From positions 45,483-109,482 of the forward strand of contig CAZYVI010000016.1 of the NCBI GenBank assembly GCA_964651245.1: DNA of 64,000 nucleotides, read 5' to 3'. Below, piece by piece: positions 28,207 through 36,728 of this stretch. Below the pieces are notes generated by a model that worked only from the letters and a program-made list of their open reading frames with translations, searched no databases and was not told the DNA's origin. Both the position numbers and the translations under genes were made by a program. Origin of the DNA: Avedoeria sp964651245. GTDB lineage: Bacteria; Chloroflexota; Anaerolineae; Epilineales; Epilineaceae. Position 1 is the stretch's first letter. Each line of letters opens with the position of its first letter.

Positions 28207-28251
28207 GCGCCGGCCGCGCCCGCCCCGGTGCAGGGCGGGTGCGGCCGGCGC
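28207..28251 (-). terminator. Intercistronic hairpin between the substrate-binding protein and permease genes
   Basis: A 19-base stem with a single mismatch (28207-28225 against 28233-28251) and a seven-base loop. It lies just after the stop of the binding-protein gene on the minus strand. There is no U-run. It is likely to stabilise the upstream mRNA or cause partial termination, so that the binding protein is made in excess over the permeases. Confidence 0.65.
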
Positions 28252-28282
28252 GAAGGTCCCACGCGAAGCGGACCAGGATCGA

Positions 28283-30277
28283 CTACGGCTGCTTCGACAG
28301 CCCGTAGTAGTACTCCTCCGGGATCAGCGGGTTGGCGAACCAGCCCTTGAGCTCCTTGCGCTGGTAGTGCCGCCCGGTGGCCTGGTAGAGGAAGATGTCG
28401 ATCGCGTTGTCGTAGGCCTGCTGCTGGAGCTGGGCGTAGATCGCGGCGCGGGCCGTCGGATCCGCCTCGGCCAGCCCGTCGGCGATGAGGGCGTCGAACG
28501 TGGCCTGCATGTCGGCCGGGAACGTCTGGGCGCGGCTGTAGGCGCCGGCGCTGTGCATGAACGGGTGGACCCAGTTCGACGCGTCCATGTAGTCGGCCGA
28601 CCAGCCCGAGATCGAGATCGGCAGCTGCTGCAGCCGGCGGGCCTCGAGGAACGACGCCCACTCCAGCGACTGGACCTCGATGACGTACTTGTCGCTGACG
28701 GTGGCGATGTTGGCCGCCAGGATCTCGGCCGCGGTGCGGCGGGCCTCGTTGCCCTCGTTGTAGGCCAGCGTCATCTTGAAGCCCTTCTCGGCCACCTGAC
28801 CGCCCCACGCCTTGCCGAGGTGCTCGCCGCACTTCTCGAGGTCAAAGGCGTACGCGGTCGAGTTGGCGTCGTAGCCGGCCAGGCCCGAGATGATCGGGCC
28901 ACGCGCCTGCACCGCCTCACCCTGCAGACCGTCGCGGATCATCGTGTCCCAGTCGAAGCAGTAGTTGAACCCCTTGCGGACGTCGACGTCGCTGAAGAAG
29001 TCGGTCGGGATGCCGTCGCCGAGCTGGCCGGAGCCGATGAAGGCGCTGGCGTCGTCGATGTCGAACGTGAACATCGCCGCCGTCATCTGGGCCAGCGGGT
29101 ACCCGACGTAGGCCTGCAGGATGCCGTCGGCCGCGCCGGCGGTGCTCGGCGCCGAGGCATCACCGCCCTGGTATGTGACGGCTACCATCGGCTCGACCGT
29201 CGTCACCTGGTCGCGCGGCACCTCGACGATGTCGGCCTCGCCGGCCTGGAGCTTGGCGAGGCGGGTCGACCACTCGTCGACCTTCTGGAACACGACGCGC
29301 TTGATCGCCGGCGGGCCCGACGGGCCGTCGGCCCACAGCGGCTCGGTGCGCCAGTACGCCTCGTTGGCGGTGAGGACGATCTCCTGGCCCTTCTTCCAGC
29401 TCTCGAGCTTGTAGGGGCCCGTGCCGTTCGCGCGGTCGAAGAGGATCGTCTCCTGGGCCTCCGGTCCGTTCCACTTCGTCCAGGTGGCCTCGCCGGCGTC
29501 GTTGGCGCAGTTGCCGTCCCAGTCACCCTGCTCGATCATCCACTCCATGTCGAGGGCAGCGCCCCAGGGCTGGGCCAGGAGCTGCAGGAACCACGGCGTG
29601 GCCGCCTTGAGCCGGATCGTCACCGTCTTGGCGGCGTCGTCGGCCGTCACGGCCGCCTTGACCTCCTCGCACAGGCCGACCAAGACGTCCGCCGGCACGT
29701 CGGCCAGCGTCGCGTCCTCGGCGGTGATCCCGCCGCGCTCGAGGGCCAGCGCCTGCACTGAGCTGGTGCCCAGGATCGGCTCGAGGAACAGCGCCTGGGG
29801 TCCGTCGACGCGGTCCTGGAGCATCGCCCGCTGCAGGCTGTAGGCGATGTCGTGCGGCTCGAGCGTGCCGCCCTCGTGGAATGTGACGCCGTCGCGCACC
29901 GTGAACGTGTAGCTCAGCCGGTCGTCGGCCTCGGTCCACTCCGTGGCCAGGTTGGGGACGAACGCGTCGTACTTCTCGCGGTCGAAGAAGACCAGGCCGT
30001 CGTAGAGCACGTACTCGAACATCGAGCCGGTCGTCTCGTAGGTCCAGGCCGGGTCCAGGCTCTCGGGCTCGCCGATGCTGACGTGGACGAGGGTGTCGGC
30101 CGGCACCTTCGAGCCGCCGGCCGTGTCGGCGGCGGTCGTCTCGGTGACCGCCGCGGTGGCGGCGTCGCCGGCGGGGGCCTCGCTGACCGGCGCCGCGCTG
30201 CGGCCGCACGCGGCGAGGCCCGCCGCCAGCAGCAGCGCGGTGGCGGTCGAGACGGACGATCGGACGCGGTGGTTCAT
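28283..30277 (-). CDS. Peptide/oligopeptide ABC transporter substrate-binding lipoprotein
   Basis: 664 residues. ATG start at 30277 with AGGAGG eight bases before. The signal peptide ends in the lipobox LAACGRS (Cys about residue 25), followed by a 35-residue Ala/Thr linker, so the protein is lipid-anchored outside the membrane. The SBP_bac_5 fold is shown by IGEPESLDPAWTYETTGSMF, NGTGPYKLESWKKGQEIVLT and VRKGFNYCFDWDTMI. The middle has an acidic insertion with NCANDAGE. It should bind peptides or similar solutes for the two permeases downstream; exact ligand unknown. Confidence 0.92.
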   Translation of the reverse strand: MNHRVRSSVSTATALLLAAGLAACGRSAAPVSEAPAGDAATAAVTETTAADTAGGSKVPADTLVHVSIGEPESLDPAWTYETTGSMFEYVLYDGLVFFDREKYDAFVPNLATEWTEADDRLSYTFTVRDGVTFHEGGTLEPHDIAYSLQRAMLQDRVDGPQALFLEPILGTSSVQALALERGGITAEDATLADVPADVLVGLCEEVKAAVTADDAAKTVTIRLKAATPWFLQLLAQPWGAALDMEWMIEQGDWDGNCANDAGEATWTKWNGPEAQETILFDRANGTGPYKLESWKKGQEIVLTANEAYWRTEPLWADGPSGPPAIKRVVFQKVDEWSTRLAKLQAGEADIVEVPRDQVTTVEPMVAVTYQGGDASAPSTAGAADGILQAYVGYPLAQMTAAMFTFDIDDASAFIGSGQLGDGIPTDFFSDVDVRKGFNYCFDWDTMIRDGLQGEAVQARGPIISGLAGYDANSTAYAFDLEKCGEHLGKAWGGQVAEKGFKMTLAYNEGNEARRTAAEILAANIATVSDKYVIEVQSLEWASFLEARRLQQLPISISGWSADYMDASNWVHPFMHSAGAYSRAQTFPADMQATFDALIADGLAEADPTARAAIYAQLQQQAYDNAIDIFLYQATGRHYQRKELKGWFANPLIPEEYYYGLSKQP

Positions 30278-30336
30278 GCGGGGCCTCCTGAGGCGGATCG
30301 TGACGAGGGGACCAACGGAACGTTCGGGCGCGGCGT

Positions 30337-30966
30337 TCAGCCGCGACCAGACGGAGACGTGTCGTGGGGACCGCGCAGGCCGGCGGCCGACTGCAGCCAC
30401 ACCGTGCGGGCGCAGGACTCGAGCCGTTCGAGCCCGTCGTAGGCGTGGGCCAGGTCGCGACCCGCCACGACGACGCCATGCCCTTCGATGAGCACCGCCG
30501 CCGCGAACGCGGCGATCCGGGCGCGGGCGTCGTGCATCGCCGCCGCCACGCCCGCGACCTCGGCCCCGGTCACCACGGGCACCGCGCCCAACACCTCGGC
30601 CGCCTCGATCACCGGCGGGACTGGGATGCCGGCGGCAGCGAAGGCGAGGGCGTGCGGAGCGTGGGCATGGACGACCGCGCCGGCCGCCGGCGCCGCGTCG
30701 TACACCGCCAGATGGACCGCGACGTCGCGGGACACCTCGTGTGACCCGGCCAGTCGTCGGCCGCCGCGGTCGAGCTCCAGGACGTCGTCGGGCTCGAGCT
30801 GCCAATGCCAGCGGTGGCCGGCATAGCGCGGCGTCATCCAGATCCGCTCGCCGAGCCGCACGCTGATGTTGCCGCCCGCGACGTCCGTCATGCCGCGCGC
30901 CAGCATCCGCCGGCCGACGTACGCGATGGCGCGCGGCGGATCGTCGAGCACAGGGGGCGGCGGCAT
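30337..30966 (-). CDS. Class II aldolase/adducin family protein
   Basis: 209 residues. The zinc-site pattern is present: Asn-rich turn AGGNISVRL, the phosphate loop, the histidine pair in VVHAHAPHALAFA, and a third histidine in IEGHGVVVAG. This matches fuculose-phosphate/ribulose-phosphate aldolase-type enzymes. The catalytic glutamate position holds EAAEVLG or nearby; I cannot assign it. The ATG at 30966 is only seven bases after a good -10 box, so the mRNA is probably leaderless. It ends 59 bases before the peptide-binding lipoprotein gene, on the same strand. Substrate unknown; methylthioribulose or sugar phosphates are possible. Confidence 0.82.
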   Translation of the reverse strand: MPPPPVLDDPPRAIAYVGRRMLARGMTDVAGGNISVRLGERIWMTPRYAGHRWHWQLEPDDVLELDRGGRRLAGSHEVSRDVAVHLAVYDAAPAAGAVVHAHAPHALAFAAAGIPVPPVIEAAEVLGAVPVVTGAEVAGVAAAMHDARARIAAFAAAVLIEGHGVVVAGRDLAHAYDGLERLESCARTVWLQSAAGLRGPHDTSPSGRG

Positions 30967-30973
30967 GGCGGCG

Positions 30974-31001
30974 ATGATACCACGCCGACAGGGTCGGGCA
31001 A
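30974..31001 (-). promoter_or_regulatory. Promoter of the aldolase gene, leaderless start
   Basis: On the minus strand: TTGCCC (31001-30996), a 16-base spacer, TATCAT (30979-30974), then seven bases to the ATG at 30966. Transcription would begin at or next to the A of the start codon. Confidence 0.65.
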
Positions 31002-31016
31002 GGCGCCCTCTCGCCG

Positions 31017-31022
31017 TACAAT
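31017..31022 (+). promoter_or_regulatory. -10 box immediately before the 31029 gene
   Basis: TACAAT, then six bases, then the GTG start. It is divergent from the aldolase promoter inside the same 62-base gap. No clear -35 hexamer. Confidence 0.45.
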
Positions 31023-31028
31023 CCTCCG

Positions 31029-32804
31029 GTGCGCGCGTCCCTCCGCCGTCGACTGGCCGTCGCTGCCGCCGTGCTCCTGCATCTCGCGCTCGGCACGGCG
31101 TATGCCCGCGCCATCCCGCCGTGGGAGGCGCCCGACGAGCCGTGGCATGCGGCCTACGCCCTCGCGCTGGCCGTGGGTCGCCTCCCCACCGCGGTCGAAA
31201 CGTACGAGCACCACCACCCGCCGCTGGCCTACGCCTGGACGGCGCTGGGCGTCCGCCTGGCCGGCATCGCGGCGTTGCCGGTCGGCGAGGCGAACCCGCG
31301 CTACCCGTTCGCCGCGGCCGCGCTCGCCCATCCGCCCCACGACGCGCGCGCGGCGCCGGTCCGTTTCCTGCGCGGCTGGGGCGCGGTCCTCGCGGTCCTG
31401 GCCGTGCCCCTCGCCTTCGCCGCCGCCCGCGCCGCCGGCCTGCGCGGCGGCGCGGCGCTGGGCGCGGCGGTCGTCGTCGCGCTCTGGCCGCAGTTCGTCT
31501 TCCTGGGGCACACCGTGTCCAACGACGGCTTGGCCACGGTGGCCGGCGCCGGGCTCCTTTACGCCGCCGTGCTCGGCGTCCGCGGCGCGGGCCGGGCGCG
31601 CTGGGCCGCCGCCGCCGCGCGCGCCAGCGCGGCGGCGGCCGTGACCGTCAAGCTGAACGCGGCCGTTCTGGTGCCGGCCGTCGCGGGCGCGGGGCTGGCG
31701 GCGGCGTGGGCGCGGCGGCGCCAGGGCATGGCCGCGCGTGCGCCCGGCGTGGCGGTGGCGGCGGGCGTCGCGGCCGGCGCGGCGCTCGGCGTCGGGATCC
31801 TCGCCGTGGTCGCGCCGTCGACGATCGATGCGCTGGCGGCGCAGACGCTGGCGCGGACGGCGCGGTCGGCGGCGCCCGTCGCGCCGTCGTTCGTCGTCGA
31901 CACCTTGGTGAGCTTGTGGGCGCGGTTTGGCTGGGCGAACGTCGACCTGCCGTGGATCGTCGTCGCGCCCGCCGCCGTCGTCGCGCTGGCCGCAGCGCGC
32001 GGCCTGCCCCGGGCGGTGCGCCGTGGGCCGGCGCCGCTCGCGGCCGCCGGCGTGCTCGCGGCGGCCGCCGTCGCCGCCTTCGCCGCCAGCAGCCGCGCCG
32101 ACCCGCAGCCGCAGGGACGGCTCCTGTTCCCCGCGTTGCCGGCGCTGGCGCTCGTCACGACGGCCGCCTGGGCGTCGCTACCGGCCCGTCGCTGGCGGCC
32201 CGCGGTGGCCTGGGCGGCGCTGGGCGCTGCCGCGGCGGCGCACGCCGCGGCGCTGGCCGTCGTCCTGCCCCGCGCCTACGCCCCCGTGGGCGACGCGGGC
32301 GAGGTGGGCGTCGCAGCGGTCGTGCGGCATCTGCCCGTCGGCGGCGATGCCGTCTCGACGGTGGTCGCGGGCGCGCCGCACGCGATGGTGGGCGTGGCGG
32401 CGCGGGCGGGACTGGGCCGGATCGAAGTGCCCGTGATCTTCCAAACGGCGGGCGCGCTGCGGCTGACGGTGTCGCGTGTCGATGCGGCCGACTCCCGCGC
32501 GGCCGAACTCGCCGTTCCGCTCGACAAGGTTGCGATCGGCGCTGGCGTCCACGAGCGCGCGGCGACGCGGCCCCGTCCGTGGCACGGCGAGTCCCGCGTT
32601 CGGCCCGTCTGGCTGGGCGTGGACGTGGCCGGCCTGGGTGCCGGCGAACGCTATGCGCTGACGCTGGAGGCGGCGGATGGGGCCGTGGTGACCGTCTGGC
32701 GCGCGCAGCCCGACGCGGGGACGGCCGGCGCGGCGGCGAACGACGGCAGCGGCAGCGCGGGCTCGGCCGAGGCGCTGGCGCGCATCGAGCTGTACGACCC
32801 CTGA
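31029..32804 (+). CDS. Polytopic membrane protein, GT39/DUF2142-like
   Basis: 591 residues with about ten membrane helices in the first 420 residues and a soluble, beta-rich C-terminus. The first external loop reads IPPWEAPDEPWHAAYALALA and then YEHHHPPLAYAW. This 'P-D-E-.-.-H ... HHPPL' pattern is typical of GT39 and DUF2142 membrane glycosyltransferases. Extreme Ala/Val/Arg content reflects the GC bias. No Shine-Dalgarno sequence, in keeping with a leaderless start. It converges on paaD with 22 bases between stops. Probable role: transfer of a lipid-linked sugar; acceptor unknown. Confidence 0.65.
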   Translation: MRASLRRRLAVAAAVLLHLALGTAYARAIPPWEAPDEPWHAAYALALAVGRLPTAVETYEHHHPPLAYAWTALGVRLAGIAALPVGEANPRYPFAAAALAHPPHDARAAPVRFLRGWGAVLAVLAVPLAFAAARAAGLRGGAALGAAVVVALWPQFVFLGHTVSNDGLATVAGAGLLYAAVLGVRGAGRARWAAAAARASAAAAVTVKLNAAVLVPAVAGAGLAAAWARRRQGMAARAPGVAVAAGVAAGAALGVGILAVVAPSTIDALAAQTLARTARSAAPVAPSFVVDTLVSLWARFGWANVDLPWIVVAPAAVVALAAARGLPRAVRRGPAPLAAAGVLAAAAVAAFAASSRADPQPQGRLLFPALPALALVTTAAWASLPARRWRPAVAWAALGAAAAAHAAALAVVLPRAYAPVGDAGEVGVAAVVRHLPVGGDAVSTVVAGAPHAMVGVAARAGLGRIEVPVIFQTAGALRLTVSRVDAADSRAAELAVPLDKVAIGAGVHERAATRPRPWHGESRVRPVWLGVDVAGLGAGERYALTLEAADGAVVTVWRAQPDAGTAGAAANDGSGSAGSAEALARIELYDP

Positions 32805-32826
32805 GCGACGGCCGCGCGGCGCCGCG

Positions 32827-33357
32827 TCAGAGCGCCTTGAACGCCTCGAACGGCTGCTGGCAGCGGTTGCAGTAGTGCACCGACCGGCACAGCGTCGAGC
32901 CGAAGGGATTGTCGACGACGGTGTCGGCGCTGCCGCAGAACGGGCAGGCGACGGGCGCCTCGGCCGCGTCGACCGCGCTGGCGAGGGTCAGCGCCGGATC
33001 GGCGCGGAACCGGCCGGCCGGCGGCGGCGGGGCGAGGCCGATCGCGCGCATCGCCTCGCGCGCGGCCGGGCTGATGCGGTCGCTGGTCCACGGCGGGTCG
33101 AGGACGATGCGGACGTCGACTTCGGCCGCACCGAGTGCGAGCACGGCGGCGCGGATGTCGTCGCGCATCATCGTCAGGGCCGGGCAGCCCGCGAAGGTCG
33201 GCGTGATCGCGATCGCGACCCGGTCACCCGCCGGACCGGGCTCGATGTGAATGGACTGGACGATCCCGAGGTCGACCACCGAGACCATCGGGATCTCGGG
33301 ATCCGGCACCGCCCGCAGCGCGGTCTCGACCGCGGCGCGATCGAGGCTCGGGCTCAC
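32827..33357 (-). CDS. paaD: 1,2-phenylacetyl-CoA epoxidase subunit PaaD
   Basis: 176 residues. The N-terminal half is a DUF59/MIP18 domain (VPDPEIPMVSVVDLGIVQSI, TFAGCPALTMM), as in iron-sulfur cluster assembly factors. The C-terminus has two CxxC pairs (CPFCGS and CNRCQQPFEAFKAL) that can bind metal. PaaD helps mature the Fe centres of the PaaABCE epoxidase. GTG start at 33357, 37 bases after paaC. Last gene of the paaABCD run. Confidence 0.93.
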   Translation of the reverse strand: MSPSLDRAAVETALRAVPDPEIPMVSVVDLGIVQSIHIEPGPAGDRVAIAITPTFAGCPALTMMRDDIRAAVLALGAAEVDVRIVLDPPWTSDRISPAAREAMRAIGLAPPPPAGRFRADPALTLASAVDAAEAPVACPFCGSADTVVDNPFGSTLCRSVHYCNRCQQPFEAFKAL

Positions 33358-33394
33358 GGCCGCGCCTCGACGGCGCCGCTGCGCCGGCCGTGGC

Positions 33395-34231
33395 TCACCA
33401 CGTCGCCTCGGGATCGGAGCGGTGCAGCGCCTGGAGGTCGGCCAACAGCGCCTCGAGGTCGGCGCCGTGCTGTCCGCGGCGGCCGCCGTCGATGGCGGCG
33501 ACGGCCGCGCGCGGCGCGCCCGCCGGACCGTCGGCCACGATCGGCGCCGTCAGCGTCGCGGCGTCGAGCAGCGGGCGTAGGGCGCCGAGCCAGAGCTCGA
33601 GCAGCCGCGCCGCCGGCGGCACCACGCCGGCCTCGACGAGCCGCGACTCGCCCTCGGTCGGCTCGAACAGGCCGAGCGCGGCCGGGAACAGCGCGTCGAG
33701 CGCCGCCTGCAGCCGGTCGTGGGCGTCCGCGTTGGCGGTGCCCAGGCGCTTGACATAAGCCTGGTTGTGCAGCAGATGGTACTTCTTTTCCTGCCGCAGC
33801 TTACGCGCCGCCGTCGCCAGCGGCGGCCAGGCGCTCTGGGCCAGGGCGTCGTACTGGACCGCCTTGGCGATGTCGAACAGCGTGCGCCGGACCAGGCTGT
33901 GGGCGTAGTCGCCGCGCGGCAGCTCGACGAGCCGGGCGCTGCGCCAGCCCGGCGCGTCGCGGCGAAACGCCTGCCGGTCGGGGTCGGGCGCGCCCAGCTG
34001 CTCGGCGCGCAGGCTGTACCAGACCAGGGCATGGCCGATCTCGTCCTGGGCCATGCTGCTGAAGGCGATGTCCTCCTCCAGGATCGGCCCAAGCCCGGTC
34101 CACTCGCTGTCGCGGTGGCCCTGGAGAAAGGCGTCGTCCGCCAGGGCCAACAGGTAGGCGTCGAGCGCCGCGCGCAGATCGGCCGGCGCGGCGGCCAGGT
34201 CGAACAGGGTGCGGGCGTCGTCGGCGCTCAC
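33395..34231 (-). CDS. paaC: 1,2-phenylacetyl-CoA epoxidase subunit PaaC
   Basis: 278 residues. Ferritin-like helical subunit: LGPILEEDIAFSSMAQDEIGHALVWY (about residues 47-72), then RKLRQEKKYHLLHNQAYVKR. It is the structural partner of the catalytic PaaA. GTG start overlaps the paaB stop by four bases. Longer reading of this frame upstream overlaps paaB and is spurious. Confidence 0.94.
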   Translation of the reverse strand: MSADDARTLFDLAAAPADLRAALDAYLLALADDAFLQGHRDSEWTGLGPILEEDIAFSSMAQDEIGHALVWYSLRAEQLGAPDPDRQAFRRDAPGWRSARLVELPRGDYAHSLVRRTLFDIAKAVQYDALAQSAWPPLATAARKLRQEKKYHLLHNQAYVKRLGTANADAHDRLQAALDALFPAALGLFEPTEGESRLVEAGVVPPAARLLELWLGALRPLLDAATLTAPIVADGPAGAPRAAVAAIDGGRRGQHGADLEALLADLQALHRSDPEATW

Positions 34232-34698
34232 GCGCTGACCTCGCCGGCCTCCGGCGCCGCCGCGCCGGGCTCGCGACCGGCTTGGGCCTTCTTGCGCAGG
34301 CCCTGAAAGCCGCCCGGCTCGCGGTACATCTTGTCGGTGGTGTGCTCGAACATGTCGGCGTCGGCGTAGTCGGTGGCGGCGATCGCCGCCTCGGGCACGA
34401 CCCAGACGTTGACGCACGGGCCGCGGCGCACGTAGTTCTCCTTGGCCAACACCAGCGCCATCTCGGCGTCGGGGGCGTGTACCGCGCCGACATGGACGTG
34501 GTGCTCGCCGCGCTGCTCCTGGACGAAGATCTCCCAGTTGCCCCACTCGGTGTCGTGGTGGACGGCGTCGGGCGCCCGGCGCGCCGCCACGCGCAGCGCC
34601 TGGTGGTAGGGATCGAAGTGCCACTGGCGGGTGTAGTGCGGCATGTCGTGGCCGAACGCCACGCTCGGATCGACTTCGGCCGTCGGGTCCCCGTACAT
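34228..34698 (-). CDS. paaB: 1,2-phenylacetyl-CoA epoxidase subunit PaaB, N-terminally extended
   Basis: 156 residues; classical PaaB is about 95. The conserved core is WEIFVQEQRGEHHVHVGAVH followed by AKENYVRRGPCVNVWVVP and DKMYREPGG. About 50 residues precede the core (MYGDPTAEVDPSVAFGHDMP and onwards). They have their own good ribosome site (GGAGG before the ATG at 34698), so the extension is probably translated. PaaB bridges PaaAC dimers. Coupled to paaC by GTGA. Confidence 0.9.
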   Translation of the reverse strand: MYGDPTAEVDPSVAFGHDMPHYTRQWHFDPYHQALRVAARRAPDAVHHDTEWGNWEIFVQEQRGEHHVHVGAVHAPDAEMALVLAKENYVRRGPCVNVWVVPEAAIAATDYADADMFEHTTDKMYREPGGFQGLRKKAQAGREPGAAAPEAGEVSA

Positions 34699-34716
34699 CG
34701 ACGCCTCCGCGTTCGA

Positions 34717-35700
34717 TCAGGCGGCGTGGTCGAGCGCGGCGTGCGCGTCCAACGCGGTGCGCAGCCACGAGTTCTCGTCGTAGATCAGCCGCCGCAACGC
34801 CAGGCGCTGCCGATTCATCGGACCGTCGCCGTTGATGACGCGCTTGAACTCGTCCCAGTCCGGCTGGGTGATCACCCAGTCGCCGCTGACCGGGTCCTGG
34901 TGGAGGTCCTTGTCGGGGATGTCGAAGCCGAGCTCGATCATCTTGGGCACGAACTTGCGCAGGAACTCCTGGCGCTGCTCGTCGTTCGTGCGCGGCTTGA
35001 CGCCCCACCGGCGCAGGATGCTGGTGTGGACGCTCTGGGTGTCCGGGGGTCCGAAGAACATCATCGTCGGCCACCACCAGCGGTTGAAGGCCTCCTGGGC
35101 CATCTCGCGCTGCTTGCGGGTGCCGGTGGCCAGCGTCACCGCCAGGTCGTAGCCCTGCTTGAGGTGGAAGGCCTCCTCGTATGTGATGCGCTTCAGGGCG
35201 CGGGCGTAGGCTCCGTACGAGCCCGTCGCCATGATCGTCTGGTTCACGACGGCCGCGCCGTCGATGAGCCAGCCGACCATCGCGATGTCGCCCCAGGTCT
35301 CGCAGGGGTAGTTGAAGACGTTGGAGTACTTCGAGGTGCCGTTGAGCAGCTCCTCGATCATCTCCTCGCGCGGCTTGCCCAGCGTCTCGGCGGCGCGATA
35401 GAGGTAGAGGGCGTGACCGACCTCGTCCTGCACCTTGGCGATCAACGCCAGCTTGCGCTTGAAGGTCGGCGCGAACGGGATCCACTGGCCCTCGGGCAGG
35501 GCGCCCATCAGCTCGCTGTTGGCGTGCTGCTGGATCAGCCGGACCAGCTGCCGCCGGTAGTCGCTCGGCATCCAGTCGCCGGGCTCGATCCGCTCGCCGC
35601 GGGCGATGCGCGCCTCGAACGCGATGAGCGACTCGGGGTCGCTGTGGGCCTCGGGCACGTCGGGCAGCGGGCCGAGCGGGAGCGCGCGGGGGCCGGTCAT
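34717..35700 (-). CDS. paaA: 1,2-phenylacetyl-CoA epoxidase catalytic subunit PaaA
   Basis: 327 residues, normal length. Di-iron ligands sit in IQQHANSELMGALPEGQW and KVQDEVGHALYLYRAAETLG (E-.-.-H), with the second pair in ITYEEAFHLKQGYDLAV. It inserts oxygen into the ring of phenylacetyl-CoA, the key step of aerobic phenylacetate breakdown. ATG start with GGAGGA upstream. paaB begins 18 bases later. The electron-transfer subunit PaaE and the rest of the pathway are not in this window. Confidence 0.95.
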   Translation of the reverse strand: MTGPRALPLGPLPDVPEAHSDPESLIAFEARIARGERIEPGDWMPSDYRRQLVRLIQQHANSELMGALPEGQWIPFAPTFKRKLALIAKVQDEVGHALYLYRAAETLGKPREEMIEELLNGTSKYSNVFNYPCETWGDIAMVGWLIDGAAVVNQTIMATGSYGAYARALKRITYEEAFHLKQGYDLAVTLATGTRKQREMAQEAFNRWWWPTMMFFGPPDTQSVHTSILRRWGVKPRTNDEQRQEFLRKFVPKMIELGFDIPDKDLHQDPVSGDWVITQPDWDEFKRVINGDGPMNRQRLALRRLIYDENSWLRTALDAHAALDHAA

Positions 35701-35746
35701 CGGGCTTCCTCCGGAAGGGCGCGGGGCGGACGGGGCGGCACCGGCA

Positions 35747-35775
35747 ACGCTAGCGCCGCCCGGCAGGCCAGTCAA
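35747..35775 (-). promoter_or_regulatory. Promoter of paaABCD
   Basis: On the minus strand: TTGACT (35775-35770), a 17-base spacer, TAGCGT (35752-35747). The -35 hexamer includes the TGA stop of the upstream epimerase gene, so the promoter sits right at that gene's end. Confidence 0.6.
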
Positions 35776-36728
35776 GACCCCAACAGGGCGGCCGCGCGCA
35801 CGTGCGCGCGCATCTCGTCGACGAGCCGCGTCAGCCCGCTCGCCAGGTCGACGCGCGGCGTCCAGCCGAGCGCGGCGCGGGCGGCGGTGATGTCGGCGCA
35901 CATCCGACCGCTGCCGCCCGACTGTTCCTGGGAGTGCAGCACCCGCGCGCCGCGCCCGGCCGCCGTCTCGATGAGCGGGACCAGGCTCGCCACCGCCGTC
36001 TCGACGCCGCTGCCGACGTTGAGCACGGCGCCCGAGATCCCGCCCAGCAGCGACGCCCGTACCAGCGCCTCGACGACGTCGTCGACGTGGACGAAGTCGC
36101 GCGTCTGGCCGCCGGGCGGATCGCCGTGCAGGACGATGCTGGCTCCGGTGAGCACCTCGTGGACGAAGTGCGGGATCACCGCCGGGTGGCTGGGCCGCAG
36201 CTGGCGGCGCGAGCCGTAGACGTTGAACAGCCGCAGGATGACGGTCTCGATCCGGTACAGTTCGCCGATCGAGCGCACGTAGTGCTCGGCGGCCAGCTTG
36301 CTCACGGCGTACGGGTTGGCCGGCCGCGGCACGGCGCCTTCGGCGATGGGTTGCTCGCTCTGGGCGCCGTACACCGTGCCCGACGAGCCCAGCACGACGC
36401 GGCGCGCGCCGGCGTCGCGCGCCGCCGCCAGCAGGCTGACCGTCCCGCCGGTGTTGACGTTGTTGTACTCGACGGGGTAGAGGATCGACTCGGTGACGCT
36501 GACGCGCGCCGCCAGATGGACCACGACGTCGACGTCGGCCAGCAGGCTCCAGAGCTTGGGTACGTCGCGCACGTCGGCGCGGGCGAAGCGCACCCGCGGG
36601 TCGAGCGCGTCGAGGTCGTGCCCACCGCTCATGTCGTCGATGCCGACGACGCTGTGGCCGTCGGCGGCCAGCCGGTTCGCCAGCGGCGTGCCGATCATGC
36701 CCGCCACGCCGGTCACCAGGATGCGCAT
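35772..36728 (-). CDS. NAD-dependent epimerase/dehydratase (sugar nucleotide), second of a pair
   Basis: 318 residues. Rossmann motif VTGVAGMIGTPLANRL at the start, then VVVHLAARVSVTESI, the catalytic Ser-Tyr-Lys as GSSGTVYG and YAVSKLAAEHY, and FNVYGSRR. It is an extended-SDR of the UDP-glucose 4-epimerase kind, acting on an NDP-sugar in the cytoplasm. Its ATG overlaps the stop of the upstream epimerase by one base (TGATG), so they are coupled. The gene ends at a leucine-rich tail with no extra domain. Confidence 0.88.
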   Translation of the reverse strand: MRILVTGVAGMIGTPLANRLAADGHSVVGIDDMSGGHDLDALDPRVRFARADVRDVPKLWSLLADVDVVVHLAARVSVTESILYPVEYNNVNTGGTVSLLAAARDAGARRVVLGSSGTVYGAQSEQPIAEGAVPRPANPYAVSKLAAEHYVRSIGELYRIETVILRLFNVYGSRRQLRPSHPAVIPHFVHEVLTGASIVLHGDPPGGQTRDFVHVDDVVEALVRASLLGGISGAVLNVGSGVETAVASLVPLIETAAGRGARVLHSQEQSGGSGRMCADITAARAALGWTPRVDLASGLTRLVDEMRAHVRAAALLGS

